Part shown: positions 11,881 through 25,390 of the stretch, piece after piece
Layout: each line of letters begins with the position of its first letter
Numbering within the stretch: the stretch's first letter is position 1
Origin: Sphaeramia orbicularis
Lineage: Eukaryota > Chordata > Actinopteri > Kurtiformes > Apogonidae
Length of the DNA: 64,000 nt
Assembly: GCF_902148855.1 (NCBI RefSeq)
Contig: NC_043962.1
Span: 30,060,828 to 30,124,827, forward strand
Reading direction: 5' to 3'
Translations under genes and position numbers: made by a program
Notes under the pieces: model-generated
The model's input: only the letters and a program-made list of their open reading frames with translations
Told to the model about the DNA's origin: nothing
The model's database searches: none

Positions 11881-13189
11881 ATTATGGATTTATGCATCTG
11901 AAATCCTGTTGATTATTGGGTTCTTGAAGTAGCTAATATATGGGAAGATTTAGAATAGTAGTAATAGAACTGATGAACTGTCATGTTGATTACTAGACCC
12001 TCAAGAGCTTGCACTTGAAAATAATGTTGTTGACTCTGACCTGTTCAGGAACAAGTACTTCAGATGTGACAAAGCATTTGAATTATAGATGGCAAATGCA
12101 CACAGACTGCATGAGCACAAAAGAATGCAATTACATTTCAATCAAATAAATTTAATCTTGACTCGAGGTTTATGCTATTATAATGCACTGATGGAAAAGC
12201 ACAGGAAGAATCGGATGAAATGTCAAGTACTTCTGCATATGAGGAAAAAAAAAAAAATCTTCCTCGGTCACAGCTACTGTAGGCACAGACAGAGTATTAA
12301 CAGCCTCATCACCAGGGAAATATTCTGTTCCCCTGTCAAAACCAAAGCTATTACAATCCCAAATAATTCACTTTCAGATGAATTGTCACGACAACTGGGA
12401 TGAGAAGGTCTGCACGTAAAGCAATTTTGATCCAAAATCTGTCTCAAAATGGGAAAACTGTTGCTGGTTTCTGTATTATTGTCTCTTCTTAGACTTCACC
12501 TACAAGTTGATAATGATGTGTTTTACATTTTAACAACTTTAAAGCAATGCTATAAATATTTATCCTCCCTCTTGAGTGTAGTCACTTGATAATAATGTAA
12601 TATTTCCTTTGGAAAGTACTGATGTAGCTATAGCAGTCCAGCAAAGATTAAACTTTAACTTCTACATATTTCAGGGCATTCAAGGAGAGAGAAAATGCAA
12701 ACTCTTCAGTGATTGTATATAACAATTTATTGGGTTTATAAAAATCACATTTCATCACTTGTAACTAACATGAATTAATGTGTGTTAATTGTGAGTTTGG
12801 CTAGACTTAGATGTCATAAAATACAATCAATAAGCATCCACTGAGAGCTAAAAAAATAAATAAAAAAAAGACAGCCAAAAGAGAAGCACCTGTTTTCTTT
12901 TCTATTTTATAGTTATAAAGTTTTCTTTAACTTCTCAATAGTATAGTTTGAACATATACTTATAATACAGAAGATGTACTGCTGAACATTAACATCCTTT
13001 TGCTGTCATTGTTTATGATATTCTGTTATGTTTTCTTTTCTTATATTGTTCATTTAATAGGTCTTATTTCTTTTATTTTACTTAATTGTAATTTTTTTCT
13101 GCCTAGTTTACTGAGTTCTTGTTCTAGTTGTTGTTAGCATTGTAATTATCACCATGGTTGTTATTGTTAGTATTGTTAATATGTTCTTG

Positions 13190-13265
13190 TGAGGGTCTTC
13201 GCCACCTTCTTCTTCCTTCTTCTCCCCCCTTAACTCTCTTCCCTCTTTCTTCTTCTTCTTCCCTC
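13190..13265. repeat. Polypyrimidine tract
   Basis: About 70 bases almost entirely C and T (TTCTTC units) on the plus strand. The reverse strand encodes only Glu/Lys/Arg-rich low-complexity frames, which I do not treat as genes. Confidence 0.8.
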
Positions 13266-13589
13266 TGTTCCTTCGTGTCAGGTCCGGCATCAAAATGTGG
13301 TTCAACAAAATTAAAAAATAAAGACAGTAGAATATCAATGGGATCCTCATATATTTTATAAAGTTTCCCTCGACAAAGCAAATTTGCTCAGCACAAAAAG
13401 GCAGCCAGACTACCATTCTGCTGTTATGATGCTGGACAAGACAAGTTAAAAAAGTAAATAAATAAAAAAATTAACATCCATGATCAGAGTTTACTTTCTT
13501 TACTTCTAATCAAAGTGTGTACAGTCAGCTCCAGTTCCAAACTGCCCTAAAATCAGCACTGTTATTCAATTATTACTCTGTTTATGTCC

Positions 13590-14170
13590 TCATCCCACTG
13601 ACAGATTTCAACAGGCGTTAAACCAACTCAGGTAATATGGCCTAATAAATCGGGGCCAATAAAAAGCATTTAATCGTGAGTGTCAACATGATTAATTGTG
13701 CACTAAAATCCATGTGAGACCTCCTAGTCATGGGGGCAGTGAAAAGGCATTTTGCATTTCAGCATAACTGGCACCGGGACAAGCAGTTATGTGAGTCTTT
13801 CCACGGAATGGTATGAATATCAAATTAATAATTAGTCATGTAATTTCTCCTCAGGAATTACTACGCCTCAAACTGGTTGGTGAATTTAATTATTAGCAGC
13901 CTTTTTGTTTCCATGTCCCTCTCATTACTGTCAGGATTGATGTAACGTAAACTTCATTAAAAATTAAAGCAGGAGTCTTAATTATGAGGCTACAGTGACT
14001 GAAGTTAGAATTAGCCAACTCAGTGATGTGCAAATGAGAGCATTATTTAAGAAACATGCTGGAAGTAGTTATGCTAATTTCAAGAGTTCACAGTAGCAGA
14101 CCTTTTCACTTGCAGTTGCATATTCATTAAACACACTATGCAAATTTAATGTAGCAGTCTTAGTAATGCC
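13590..14170. promoter_or_regulatory. Large candidate conserved non-coding cluster
   Basis: The longest continuous repeat-free block of the desert. It is packed with homeodomain-type cores: CATGATTAATTGTGC (near 13687), CAAATTAATAATTAGTCATG (near 13820), GAATTTAATTATTAGCAGCC (near 13881). Further elements are GCATATTCATTAAACACACT (near 14117) and ATTATGAGGCTACAG. The density and absence of microsatellites make this the strongest enhancer candidate in the window. No conservation data are available to me. Confidence 0.42.
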
Positions 14171-15879
14171 TTGTTAATTTATTCAGATTTATTGAGTACG
14201 ACTTGTAAAAAGTATCAATTTAATTACCCTATCTCCTTGGAAGGTAAGGGATATGGCCAAGGTTTTAAACTGTGTAAATCAGGATTAGTGTGGTTTGATG
14301 GAGAAAATGGGAATGAAAGGACACTGCTGTTAATAGCCAGGCTTGAAAGGCATATTGATTTATTTATGACACGTTCCAAGTAAAAAAAAAAAAAAAAATC
14401 TGCAAAGTATGTTTAGCTAGATAGACAAAAAGTGAGGATGGGAAACAGGCAGATTTGGAGTTAAAATGGACCTCCTCATTATCATATAGTGCAGCATCAG
14501 ATACATCACATTGTTGTATTATCATTTTTTATCCACTGCTGCACAAAAAGTTGGAGTAGATTTTTTTTTTTTTCTTTTTTTACCTCTTCTCATGAAATAA
14601 TTGAAACAATGTGATTTATTATTGATAGATAAAGTGTAATTGGGACTCAGTATGTACTCACTGTACCTGGTCAAAGGTGATTACTGATGTGTATTAATAG
14701 GAATAAAAAGAGGAATGTGTCTGAAAATAAATTCCAACTTTATGGGCTACAGTGTATATCACTAAAGTTACTACTTAGAAACTTCACAAACTGATTGTTG
14801 TAAAAGTTTTGCCAATAAGGCTGTATATATGTTATGACCCAAAATGGTGCATAGACCTGTTTTACTAAGGTGCCAAATGACAGAGTAATATGCAAAATGG
14901 GCAAAAATGCTTTGAGATGTTAAATATTTTCAGAATGAAAATAGATGAAGATGTTATTTCAGACTGACAAAGAAAAAATAAAACATTAGTACTTGGTGTT
15001 TCACTCACTGTATTTAAGGAATCAGGTGGTCATCAAGGGCAGGGTGGTGTATGTGAAAAACTGGAAAAGCAAGGACACCGTGATGCAAAAATAACTTATC
15101 ACCTACTGGGACACTATTTTTACTTTTCCTATTCTGTGTTGGACTGTTCTCTGATGATGTAAAAAAAAAAAAAAAGTATAAAAGATTCAAAAAGATTATC
15201 TAAAGATTTTAAGAACATCAGCTTCACCTGTGCCTCCTTGGATTCAGAGTGTGTTTTATGTGGGGAAGTGCACAGTAATGGAAGGTTATAGCTGAATAAA
15301 TTGGATATGGATGGAAGAAACACATTCAAAGTACTCTAGTTACTTTATCAGATTAGTTCTTTAAAAAATAAAAACTAAACAAAAACATCAGAATTCCTAA
15401 AATATAGAAGTGCATATTTTGTGGTATTTAATTTGCTACAGTCACCTCCAGTGTTTAGTAGACTATACTTTCAGGGATCATTTCTGTAGTTTCTGACTTG
15501 AGAAATGCTGTGATATTCCCTTCTGAACATGAAGTGGATGGAGGATAATTTTATGAACTGCATTTCACAGTGCATTGAACTACGCATAACTGTGCATGTG
15601 ATGAATAACCCTAACTTATCTGAGTTCATAAACTTTTCCCCTTCACAGGAAAATACAAGTAGTCAAGGCAAAAGAATGAAACTACAGATGAGAACTGGTT
15701 TATAAAAAAAAAAAAAAAAAAAAAACCTCAAAAGACTTTCATTCCGACATAAATAAACGTGAATGAAACATATGAACATGAATAAATAAATAAATGAAAA
15801 CCGCCTCCCACTCCTTTGCAAATATGCGAATGAAGTCATTATATGTTGTTTTTCATGATTTCTTGAAATCTGTTTAATT

Positions 15880-15955
15880 TTCAGGCACCAAGGTAGGATT
15901 ATGTTGTGTGTTTTGTTGTATATTCAAAATAAACTGAAACTGAACTGAAGTGAAA
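15880..15955 (+). repeat. Possible LINE 3' tail
   Basis: A short stretch ending in AAAATAAACTGAAACTGAACTG. This resembles the reiterated 3' tails of fish LINEs, heavily 5'-truncated. No reverse transcriptase remains. Confidence 0.3.
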
Positions 15956-16082
15956 GGGAACATTCTAATAAGTTCAAGAAAGCCAACACCTTCATGTAAA
16001 ATGTAGAGATAACTGCTCACAAACTGTGCAAGTGACTATCACAGGTATTTGTAATAATAACCAATAACATCATGGGCGTTGG

Positions 16083-16545
16083 CCCACAGGGTTCTTGCAG
16101 TATTTATTTATTTATTTATTAGGGACACTGCATATTAATGAACACCTTCAACAATTGCAGCTGTAAATATCCCGAAGTGTAGCAACAGTGCTAATTTCCA
16201 TCTAAGACAATTGACAAAAGGTAAAACATCATAAAAACACACAAACCAGCAAAGTGAGGACAACCTACGGATGATCACAGGCTTGATTTTCCTTCATCCA
16301 GTGTTTAAGCAGTGATTTGAAAGAAGTACATGATTGTGAGTCTCTTATGTTTAGTGGTAAACTGCTCTAATATTTAGTCCCAGTGACTGAAAGTGTAGTC
16401 TGTCCAACAGTTGTGCGCCTGCGTGGCACCTCAGTCTCCTAGAGCTGTGGGTCTGGTGGACATCCCACTGACAGACTGGGATTTGATCAAATCTGTCAAG
16501 GGAGGAGGAGCAAGTCCATACAAGACTTCAGGCAAGCATTTTTGA
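16083..16545 (-). mobile_element. 5'-truncated LINE, C-terminal reverse transcriptase end
   Basis: Read on the minus strand, about 16300-16470 encodes the end of a fish LINE ORF2: RRRTTVGQTTLSVTGTKY, a stop in place of the usual Trp, then SSLPLNIRDSQSCTSF and LLKHWMKENQACDH. This is the familiar 'R-TT--Q--F---G-K-WNSLP--I' motif after the RT domain. It is followed by a short 3' UTR and a (TATT)n tail at 16101-16124. The element is a dead 5' truncation; clade (L2/CR1-like) is my inference. Confidence 0.65.
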
Positions 16546-18399
16546 AATTCACAAAATTATTACAATTGAGAAATTTATATCTATCTAAAATGATCGAAAC
16601 TATTTATCTAAAAAAAAAACAATTTTATGGCTTTTTTAAAAAAGTGATTCTATGGATTTGAGCGTTGTGCCAGCAGCAAGTGACCAGGAGGTTATACAGG
16701 ATTCAATGTGAGAGAAAATCACAGAGTGTAAAAACATTTTAACAGCATAGGGTTAAAAAAGGTCTGACATGTTTAAAATTTTGCACATTAAAATGTACTG
16801 TCTTTTTAAGTGGCACTAAATTATTAATGTTACCTGGACTATTTCTCCTTACTTAAACCAAAGATGTTTCATAAACAGACCAGAGGCATTACCTCAGTTA
16901 ATGGTATGTTTATTTGATCTCAGACCTCATGGAGTTTAATGAATGATGGTAATCAACATTTTAACTGAAAAAAAAACAGCTTTTATTACCTTATTTGAAT
17001 ACAAGTGTGTATGCTCAATTCTGTCAAAGTAACAGGGCATTTACAGGAATCATAATAATCTACTTTTTACTCCTCCCATGTGTTAAGTTTGCATTGGTTA
17101 TGTATAAATATGTCATTTTCCATGCTGGAGTAAGTTTGTGTCCCAGCGGAGACACCATATTTCTCTTCTGGGTCTTGGGCTGAGAAAGTTTGGGAAACCT
17201 ATTGTTTAATATTAAAACTGTAGTTTAGTGAGAATTAAAACATGCATTTTCATGAATCTTTTATGTATGAGTCAAATCACATCCTTTATCAAGTCAGCGC
17301 CTATTATTTCACACATGTCCACACACTAAAATCATGAACACAGTGAACGGTCATATCTCATATACTCAGTTTTACTTTTATGAGTCCTTAAAGAGGATTT
17401 AAAGTGCAAAAGCATCTGATTCAAGAAGTAGAATCATCCAGAAAACAGTTACTGTGATGAATTCTGGTTATTTTTAAAAGCTTTCTGGTGGTGATAATTA
17501 TTCCTGTATTCACCAGTAATTGTTGTGACTGTGAGATATATTTTGTTTTGTATGCCATATTTGTGCCTTAATATTGTGTATGATTGTCCAACAAACCCAG
17601 AGAGAACTCAAAAATGTTCTTAAGTATTTGTGTACACTATTATGAAGTGTGCAGGCCTCATTAATGAATTAACTAATTCAAAAAAAACTAAAGGAATAAG
17701 ATGACATTAAATTAGCCATGGCATTAATTGTGATCACATTGTCACGGTTACTTTTTCACTGGAAAACTTCCTACAAATACATCTTATGTCAAGTGCATTA
17801 TTGTAATTTCTTAGTCACATCATAATAGTGGTGTAGGAGCAATAGGCTTCCAGAGTAAAAGTAGGAAAACTTTACCATATTTGTGTCAGTAATGAGGAAA
17901 AATTCAATCCGACGTGCTCCTTGTTATGGTTTTCAAGGCACGGTATTGGGTCAAAAAATGAAATTCTATGATGTAATAAGACAATGGGAATTAGTCAAAA
18001 GGAATGTTTGTCTTTTATAAATCCATAAATGTACATAAACCAATGTATTTGACATAACATAACAACTTTATCATATTTCTTGAAAAGATTATCCAGCCTG
18101 CATGTATTCATTTTGGGGCTTTTTTTAATTCATCTTTTCAAATTATCTAAAGTTTAGCACATTTTATCTCTGAAGCAGATCATTTCCAAAACATTGTAGA
18201 CCAGTGTTACAGTTGTTTCTGATTAAAAAAAAGTGCAATAATGCACACACAGTTTGGTAAATTAAATTTCTTTTTGATACCATGACCCTTTTTATGAGTT
18301 GTTTCTAGTCAGAGAAAAAAAAATATTAAAAGCTGCATGTTATGTTAAATTCCACCTTCTGTATTTAAAGTCAGAATGCTCCTAATTTATAATCCATAT

Positions 18400-18970
18400 T
18401 TGTTGTGCCAGAGCATGCTGGTTCATTGAAAGGTGACTATTACAATCATCACAGCAATAAACATTTGCATCGGAGAGCAACTTTACAGCACTGGACACAA
18501 TCCAAATATGAAGACGTACTGCACAAAGCGAGGCGTGTTAATGAATATGCACTTTTAATTCAATATATAAACCCCTGAAGAAGACAATAAACATGTCTAC
18601 ACACATCTAGGCATGGAAGAAATACAGTCACATGTTCTTGTTGAGCAGGTTCTATCTGTATAGTAATAACAAACTAATGACAAAGGCAATGCATTTTTAC
18701 ATAATAGACTTTTTGGGGAACAGAAAAAGAAGAATGGAAAGACAGCGCAGCCTTAGAAATGGTGTGGTCAGTTGTCGCTGCCTAGATGTTACTCCTCTGG
18801 GACACAGTTTAAAGGCTGAATTGGAGAAAAATATCCTTGGGGCTTTTGAAGGAAGAAACCCAGTGATTGTGGTGGAAAACAACCTGCAGACGAGACTGAG
18901 GGCCACACAGCTCCGATGTTGCGGGGCAGAGCTCACTGACTACATACAACACTCCAGGAGATAATTACAT
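18400..18970. promoter_or_regulatory. Candidate conserved non-coding block
   Basis: Unique DNA from AGAGCATGCTGGTTCATTG to about 18970. It includes GCGTGTTAATGAATATGCAC (near 18532) and a GC-richer part at 18720-18960. A 110-codon plus-strand frame and a 79-codon minus-strand frame overlap here, but neither resembles a known protein, and overlap of both is more consistent with non-coding constraint. Confidence 0.3.
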
Positions 18971-19999
18971 GGGCTGGGTGTCTATTGCTTGTGTCTGTTC
19001 ATCACTCCCTGTTGTCCCTCAAGAGTCCCTTGGGGTGTGTATGTGAGTGTGTGTGTGTGTGCACTGGGACCTGACAGGCCGCCTCTTACTGTTTTACTAA
19101 AAAATTAACCATCCATGTGTTTGACGCAGCCATCCAAACATAAATAAAATAAAAAACACAAACCCGTTAAAACACACTCTGCACAATTAAGCTGCTCAGG
19201 GTTATATTTATTTTGAAGTCAAGGAAAAGGGCTAACTTGTTTTTTTTATTGCAATCTCCATAAATAAAAAACACTGCAATGTAAGTGCATGCAGTATAAA
19301 CCACTGATGTGCGTAGGCGTTAGTACGATACCACAAACACCTCTGAGTTGATTACACAAATATTGCATTACTCAATTATTTATGTGTTATTAATTAAAAA
19401 ACACTTTACTTGAAAAGGAAAATATTTGTAAGTTGAAACACAGGACTTTAGTTTAATATATTGAAGCATACTTTAACAGCATAAACATACAGAGGATATT
19501 ATCATTCTGCATTCTGGGGGTTACAAAATAACCTCAAAATAAACTTGGATATGAAATAACACTAAATCATTTCACTGTAACAAGATTTATATTGGCTATA
19601 TTACATGGACTAAAACCCATATTTATTCTACCAATGTGGGCAGTGGATTCAGAATTATCATGTGAAACATATTGACATAACAATGGACATATTGTCTATC
19701 CTAATGTAATGTATATTAAAATTTTTCATGACTATTTTGTAGACCAGAGTCGTGCGTTATCCCATGAACAGTGATGATATCATAGTTAACACTGGTGTTT
19801 TTGTGTATCATTGTGACGTTGATAATGCTGGTGTCAAAAATATCAACATTAAAATGCTGATAGTATTCATCCTTATTGAACCTCCAAGTATGACTTAATA
19901 TACATCCTTTATCATCTAAAGGGCGATTCATTTCCATTTTTCTCACTAAGACTGACAGATGTGAACCATCCCATTGACCATAATTAATCTGTGTTTAAA

Positions 20000-20300
20000 A
20001 TGAACAGGCCACATGGTAGCGCAGCCATAGCCCAGGGTCTGAGGGCCCATGTCACAGTTCTATCTGTCTGGCCCCATGCTTCTCAGTGTAATTATCCCAT
20101 TGCCATGAATAATGGGAGAAGGGGGATCAGAGTGATGCTTTGATAGAGATGAGATTAGTTTAATCAAGTTCATTGCTTGGGCTAGGCCACTGAATCTCAT
20201 CATCCTTCCTCTCAAATCATCAGACCCTCACCCCACCCGCCAAAGCTCCCTTTATGCCTGCCACATTAGCCAGAAAAATTTATGACATCGTTAGTTTTAA
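20000..20300. promoter_or_regulatory. Candidate conserved non-coding element
   Basis: Repeat-free block with balanced composition: ACATGGTAGCGCAGCCATAG, GCCATGAATAATGGGAGAAG, GAGATTAGTTTAATCAAGTT (near 20152). Paired TAATC/GATTA half-sites resemble bicoid/Otx-type sites. Confidence 0.35.
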
Positions 20301-22019
20301 GTGCTACCTCTGTTAGGACAATGCATACTTAAAGCTGAACCCTTTGTGACAAAAGGATTCATATTAAGTGGGGCAAAAGCAAGAGTGGGTGGTATTGATA
20401 TCATATGGTCCGAAGGCACATTTACAACACTGGAAAAAAGCTTAGTGAACATATCACAATAATTATACTATACTTGTACTGGGAGCTGTCCTATAAAAGT
20501 AAAATTGTCCAATAAAAGTCCATATTTATTTACAAGTTAGATGTATAACACCTCATATATTCAGCTTTAACCTTGGTCAAATAACTGAACAATTCAGCGT
20601 CAGATTTAAATTCATTACGATGAAAAAATGTTGGTTTTAAAAAGTTTAGGCACCTCTCATTAGAAAGTCAAACATGGGATTTATCATTGTAATGTGTTGC
20701 CCCCCTGAGGCAGATATTCATGTAAAACAGAAAGAACGTCACAGGGCACTCTGTGTTTACAGACAACAAATCATGTTTGTCAAAACTGACAAACCCAGCG
20801 TGAGACAAAGGCAGTGGAGTCCTCATGATCTTAGCTAGGAGAAATCCATAAACACATGTTCCCTGCAGCGTACTATCTGTCTCTCCTGCCAGCCTGACGT
20901 CAGAGGACAGGGCTTAAACTGTCCACAGAGGACAACAACTTTGCAAACAAAGCCCCAAGTCCAGCCTCTCGGAAGTCCCGACTTTGACTTTCTCCTAGCT
21001 TCGTGTCAACACACTGCTCCACGGCCCCCTCCACAAAAAAATACCACTATTACAGCACAATTTGGAAGTCATTCATCAAATAAGACATAGGATTAATTAA
21101 GCCTGAGGACTGAATTAGCCTCCCTCTTCACTCATCAAGGTGTACCCTTGGCCTGGGGTTGGAGATGGGGGGGTTGAGGAGGGGGGCCGTAGTAGTAGTG
21201 AGTGGTGTGGGGGAAGGGATTTTATACCAGCATGTGTTTAGTGCATTGATGCTAAGATAAAAAAAAAATGAACATCCCCTTATCCCCAATTTACATATGA
21301 TGTATGACAATAAAAAAGTCCAGAGGGGAGCACTTCCACAGTACTGTTCATCACATATTAGCTTTATGGCATTATATTTACCAGAGCAGAAAGCCTTGAA
21401 GGATCAAAGTTAGCAAAAGATGCAGTGACAACATTTTAATATCTGCAAGTTTTGTCATTGCAAACCAAAAAAAAAAAAAATAGACAGAAAAAAAACCACC
21501 CATTTTTTTAGTGTAGGCAGCGAGTAGCAAACCTGCCATTAAATCACCATCGAGCTATACGTTCAGTTATTTTATGATGACTAAAACACACTGGAGGTTG
21601 ACTCTTCTTCATGTTAAATAGTGAGGCAGGTATGTTTTCCATGTTGTAATAAGTAAAGATTCCCTCCCTCCTGTGTGTACAGAGATATGACACACATATG
21701 TTCATACCATGTACTGAGTTCATTAGTCCATAGCATCCTGTCCCTCACTGGAGAGGGTCATGCTTTTGATGAATGGACTGTGTAGCTTGTAGCTTGAGGC
21801 TAAGATTCAGCACCTCAAGAGGCGGAGAGGACCCAACTCTGGTTAGAGCGAAGAAAGAGAAGAAAGAAAGGAGGAAATGAGGGAGGGAGATAGGGAAAAA
21901 GAGAGGGATGAATTTGGATTACCCAGGAGTTCTGTCTCCCCGGAGTCCTGTATCACAGAGACATTAGGAATCTAATGTGCTATTATTCTCCATCACCCCC
22001 CTAAGCCTAAAACATCTGT

Positions 22020-22270
22020 CCTTGGGGTGTCTTCAGTAATAGACAAGGGCTTTCGGACCCTTCGCTAAGACAAGATAGCAGCTTCTACAAGGGCCCTTGA
22101 CGTCCTGCCGACTTAATCTGCAAGTACTTCCACAAAATTGACATTGCCTAGAGAGTAAAGCAATCAGCCGACATGGTGTTAAAGAGCATTTATATTTCAG
22201 TGGTGTTTCCAGGGACAGTGAAACCTGACCTTTTGGAGGGCTGGGATGGGTTTCTCTCACTTCACGAATA
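22020..22270. promoter_or_regulatory. Candidate conserved non-coding element
   Basis: Sharp block of moderate GC (CAAGGGCTTTCGGACCCTTC, CTTGACGTCCTGCCGACTTA with a CRE-like TGACGTCC) inside AT-rich DNA. No reading frame of known type. Confidence 0.33.
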
Positions 22271-23419
22271 AATTGTTTTGCGATTTGATTTTCCTCAAGG
22301 TTGGGCTTGTGAGTTTTGCTGAAAAATAACTATCACATGTGAGAGTGTAATGGGAATATATATGAAATGTGTTTAGCACCAACAGCCTTATAGTATCTTA
22401 GATTTCTATGATTATTACCTATTCTATAGTAATACTAATAACTCTATTCTGTTACTACAGTTCTTTTAATACTCCAGTCAATTACTATGATGGCAGTCAC
22501 TTATTAATGTTAAAAATAAGTTTGCAGTTACGTCTGGATGTTTTATGCTCTAGTTCACTGATCTAAAGTCAAATCTTTACTTAAACTCCAGATCCTTGTG
22601 TACTTAAGCACAAAATGCCACAATGATAACATGAGGGTGATGCAGACATCAACACATGTCACTATTGGATGGTTTTGTCCACAAAATGATCTCTGTTGTA
22701 AGATGCCATTTCATATTAAAAAGAATAAATTAAATCTGCCAATGATGTCTTTATAGTTCAGAGTTTCAGTCCAGAATTTAGCTTATTGTATATCTTTTTG
22801 ATCTTAAAGTCAGTACGTATATAATAGGGAAATTACTTATACATTTCTGTATTTCTACATCAGAGAATAATTGTTTTCATGTGACCACATATGCAATATT
22901 CATGATACTCATTTTGAACATGAAAGATTAGTTAATGGAGGCATAGTATTTGATGTTGTATTTCTGTAATTGAATTAAATCTAGTCAAAGAGCAGAAATA
23001 TTTGTCTTAAAGGCTTCAAGACCCCCAAGCTGTAATTAAAAATGCAGCCTGTTAAATGAAAAGAATATATCTTGATTCATTAATTATTGATAAGGGGAAC
23101 AAAAAATACTATGGGTGCTCATTAATTTAAGATAAGTAATGTTTCATTGTTACACAGGGTAGCATTGCAAAAGTAGTCAAATGCTAGAGTCCCAATAGAT
23201 ACATCATACAGGACTGAGGAAAACATGCAACCTGTTTAAATAACAACTTTCTCTATTAAAGAGATGGGATATACTGAACAGATGGCCAAACCTGTGCCTT
23301 TCACTACTGTTTCTGTTGAGCAATTAAAAGTTTCTGGCTGTTTTTCTCCCTTCCCCCTAAAGTACAGATTGCAAACATGACAAGAGGTCAAATATCTGCA
23401 AGGGAAAAAGGAGTGGAAC

Positions 23420-23660
23420 AACTGTTCCACCGAGCTGCTTTGGCCTCAGCTGGTGTGCAAGCGGACGAGTATTCACCTGAACGAGGACTGGTAATCACCC
23501 CACACCGAAGTGAATAATTAGTGTAATAATTACCAGGCTTAAAATGAATCTGCGAGCTGCCCCCTCTCACAATGCCATCAAGAATAACAGGTGTTGAAAG
23601 TGCCTCGAAGGGACAGAGATTAAAGATTATTTCGTTATCCTGGGTCTCCTTCAGGCACAA
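23420..23660. promoter_or_regulatory. Candidate conserved non-coding element
   Basis: Contains a near-symmetrical homeodomain cluster GTGAATAATTAGTGTAATAA (near 23511) next to GC-richer unique sequence (GCAAGCGGACGAGTATTCAC, AGCTGCCCCCTCTCACAATG). A 90-codon minus-strand frame over it is not recognisable. Confidence 0.35.
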
Positions 23661-24869
23661 CTGTCTTGTGTTTTATCCTGTCATCCACAGCGAGGGTCGT
23701 GTGGGGGCTCATTTTCCTCTGGCTTGGCAGTTTTGGGAGCTAGGCATTTGACAGAGAGTGAATGTTGTTTAATCTGGGAGTGTGAGCTGTCCTTGAGCTT
23801 CTTGGACACTCCATGTCCACATAACCTCCAGCTACACTGAGTTAGGTTGTACTAATGGTTATTATTAGCTCCCACACTGCCTGTTCATTTCAATAAGAAA
23901 AGGCAGATATTGTGAAAATGAAGTCTGCTTTGTGTGTTCATGTAAAGCAAACAAAACCATAAAATAAATGGTAACAACGCAATCTTTATAATTAATATGT
24001 AAATAATTACTCAAGAAATGCTTTTCACACATTGATACCAGTGTGATTTAATTCATTACTGAGTATGCACCATTTCAATCAATATAATATTATGTCTTTA
24101 GGGTCATATAAAAACTTCAGGTTTCTAATTAAAAGAATGGGCACTACTTATCTGATTTGTCGTGGCAGCCTAGTGATTGTATGTACTCTCTGTTTTGACT
24201 TAAGCAATGAAGCAAGTGAGCCTAGGGGTGTTTGTTCTTGTAAGAATTACTTAAAGACTTGTCAAGATGCCACAACTCGTGTTTCGGTTCCCAGGCTCTT
24301 TCTGTGTTTGTTATTCAGACTTCCTGTGTGTTTTTGAAATTGCTACAGCAGGTGTAACAGATCTTAGCCACAGTGAATTAAATATTTGTTTCTAATCTTT
24401 AACAAAGTGTATTTTCTATTTTAATTAACATAGAAACTGGAACAGTCCCAATAGTATTACCCAGAGAAAGCGGCTTTAAATGGTCATTATATTTCCAGCC
24501 TTCCTATGGTGATGTAGCCAGGATCCATCCAGGTTACGGTATTCCTAAGGATACAGCTACATAAATAAGTATTCATACGGGATGTCTCGGTGTTTCATTT
24601 CATGGTGGACTAGAATATGTGAATGTCTATGCAAAATCAAGACAAATGTGTGGTTGAAACAGACACAGGGCGATTACAATATCAGTATGACATCCTGCAC
24701 TTTATCTGTGTCCTGTTGTCTTATAATGTTGCATCATTAGTTTTCCTGACAATGATTTAGCATTCAGCCTCCTACCCCATTGACCTGTGCTGTGTTTAAA
24801 TGTAACCTTCTTTTAGCCTTGGCCATCATTTGTCACATCTTAGATGTCAAATACACATAAATTGGACAA

Positions 24870-25390
24870 AACCTGCCACGGCCGGTGACAGCCAGACACA
24901 GAGGAAGCAGGGCAATCAGCTGCATCTATTACATTTACATGGTCTGGGAAGGTTAGCAAGTTGTTCCTGAAAGATTACCACCTCTAATTTCTTTAGGGAG
25001 GATGGGACCTTGGTTCTGCTGCCAAACTGGCTTTTCAGGTCAGGGCCCCCTGAATGTTAACTAAGACCCAGGAGCAGGTCAGCAGGCAGGCCAAGGGACC
25101 GGCGGAAAGCCCTCGCCCTGCTCTTACACTGGCGGCCAGCAAGTCGTGCAGAAAGTTGCCATCCATCTCTGGCAAAATGCTAATGATCCATTCTGGGAGA
25201 GATCTATGGGTAGGAAAGCTATCCAGGTAGTTCTCCACTGGTGCTCCCCTGCTGTGAAGTGCAACGCCAACTCTCAAACCTCTGCCAGCAGAAGAACAGG
25301 CTCTTTTACCAAAAATTCTCTAGGATTTCTTCAGTGGAAGGCAGAGTTGTTTGATGTCTTCACATCTGCTCGACAACCCTCTGGTTGTCT
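24870..25390. promoter_or_regulatory. Candidate conserved non-coding block
   Basis: GC-richer than its surroundings, with GGCCGGTGACAGCCAGACAC, GGGAGGATGGGACC and GCAAAATGCTAATGATCCAT (near 25176). Open frames occur on both strands without homology. Regulatory DNA or an unrecognised exon of a non-coding RNA are both possible. Confidence 0.27.

Noticed and set aside
12089-12403. 104-codon plus-strand frame
   Set aside because: Isolated, Lys-rich, interrupted by an A-run, no homology.
18632-18964. 110-codon plus-strand frame
   Set aside because: No recognisable domain, no splice context, and overlapped by an open frame on the other strand. More likely non-coding unique sequence.
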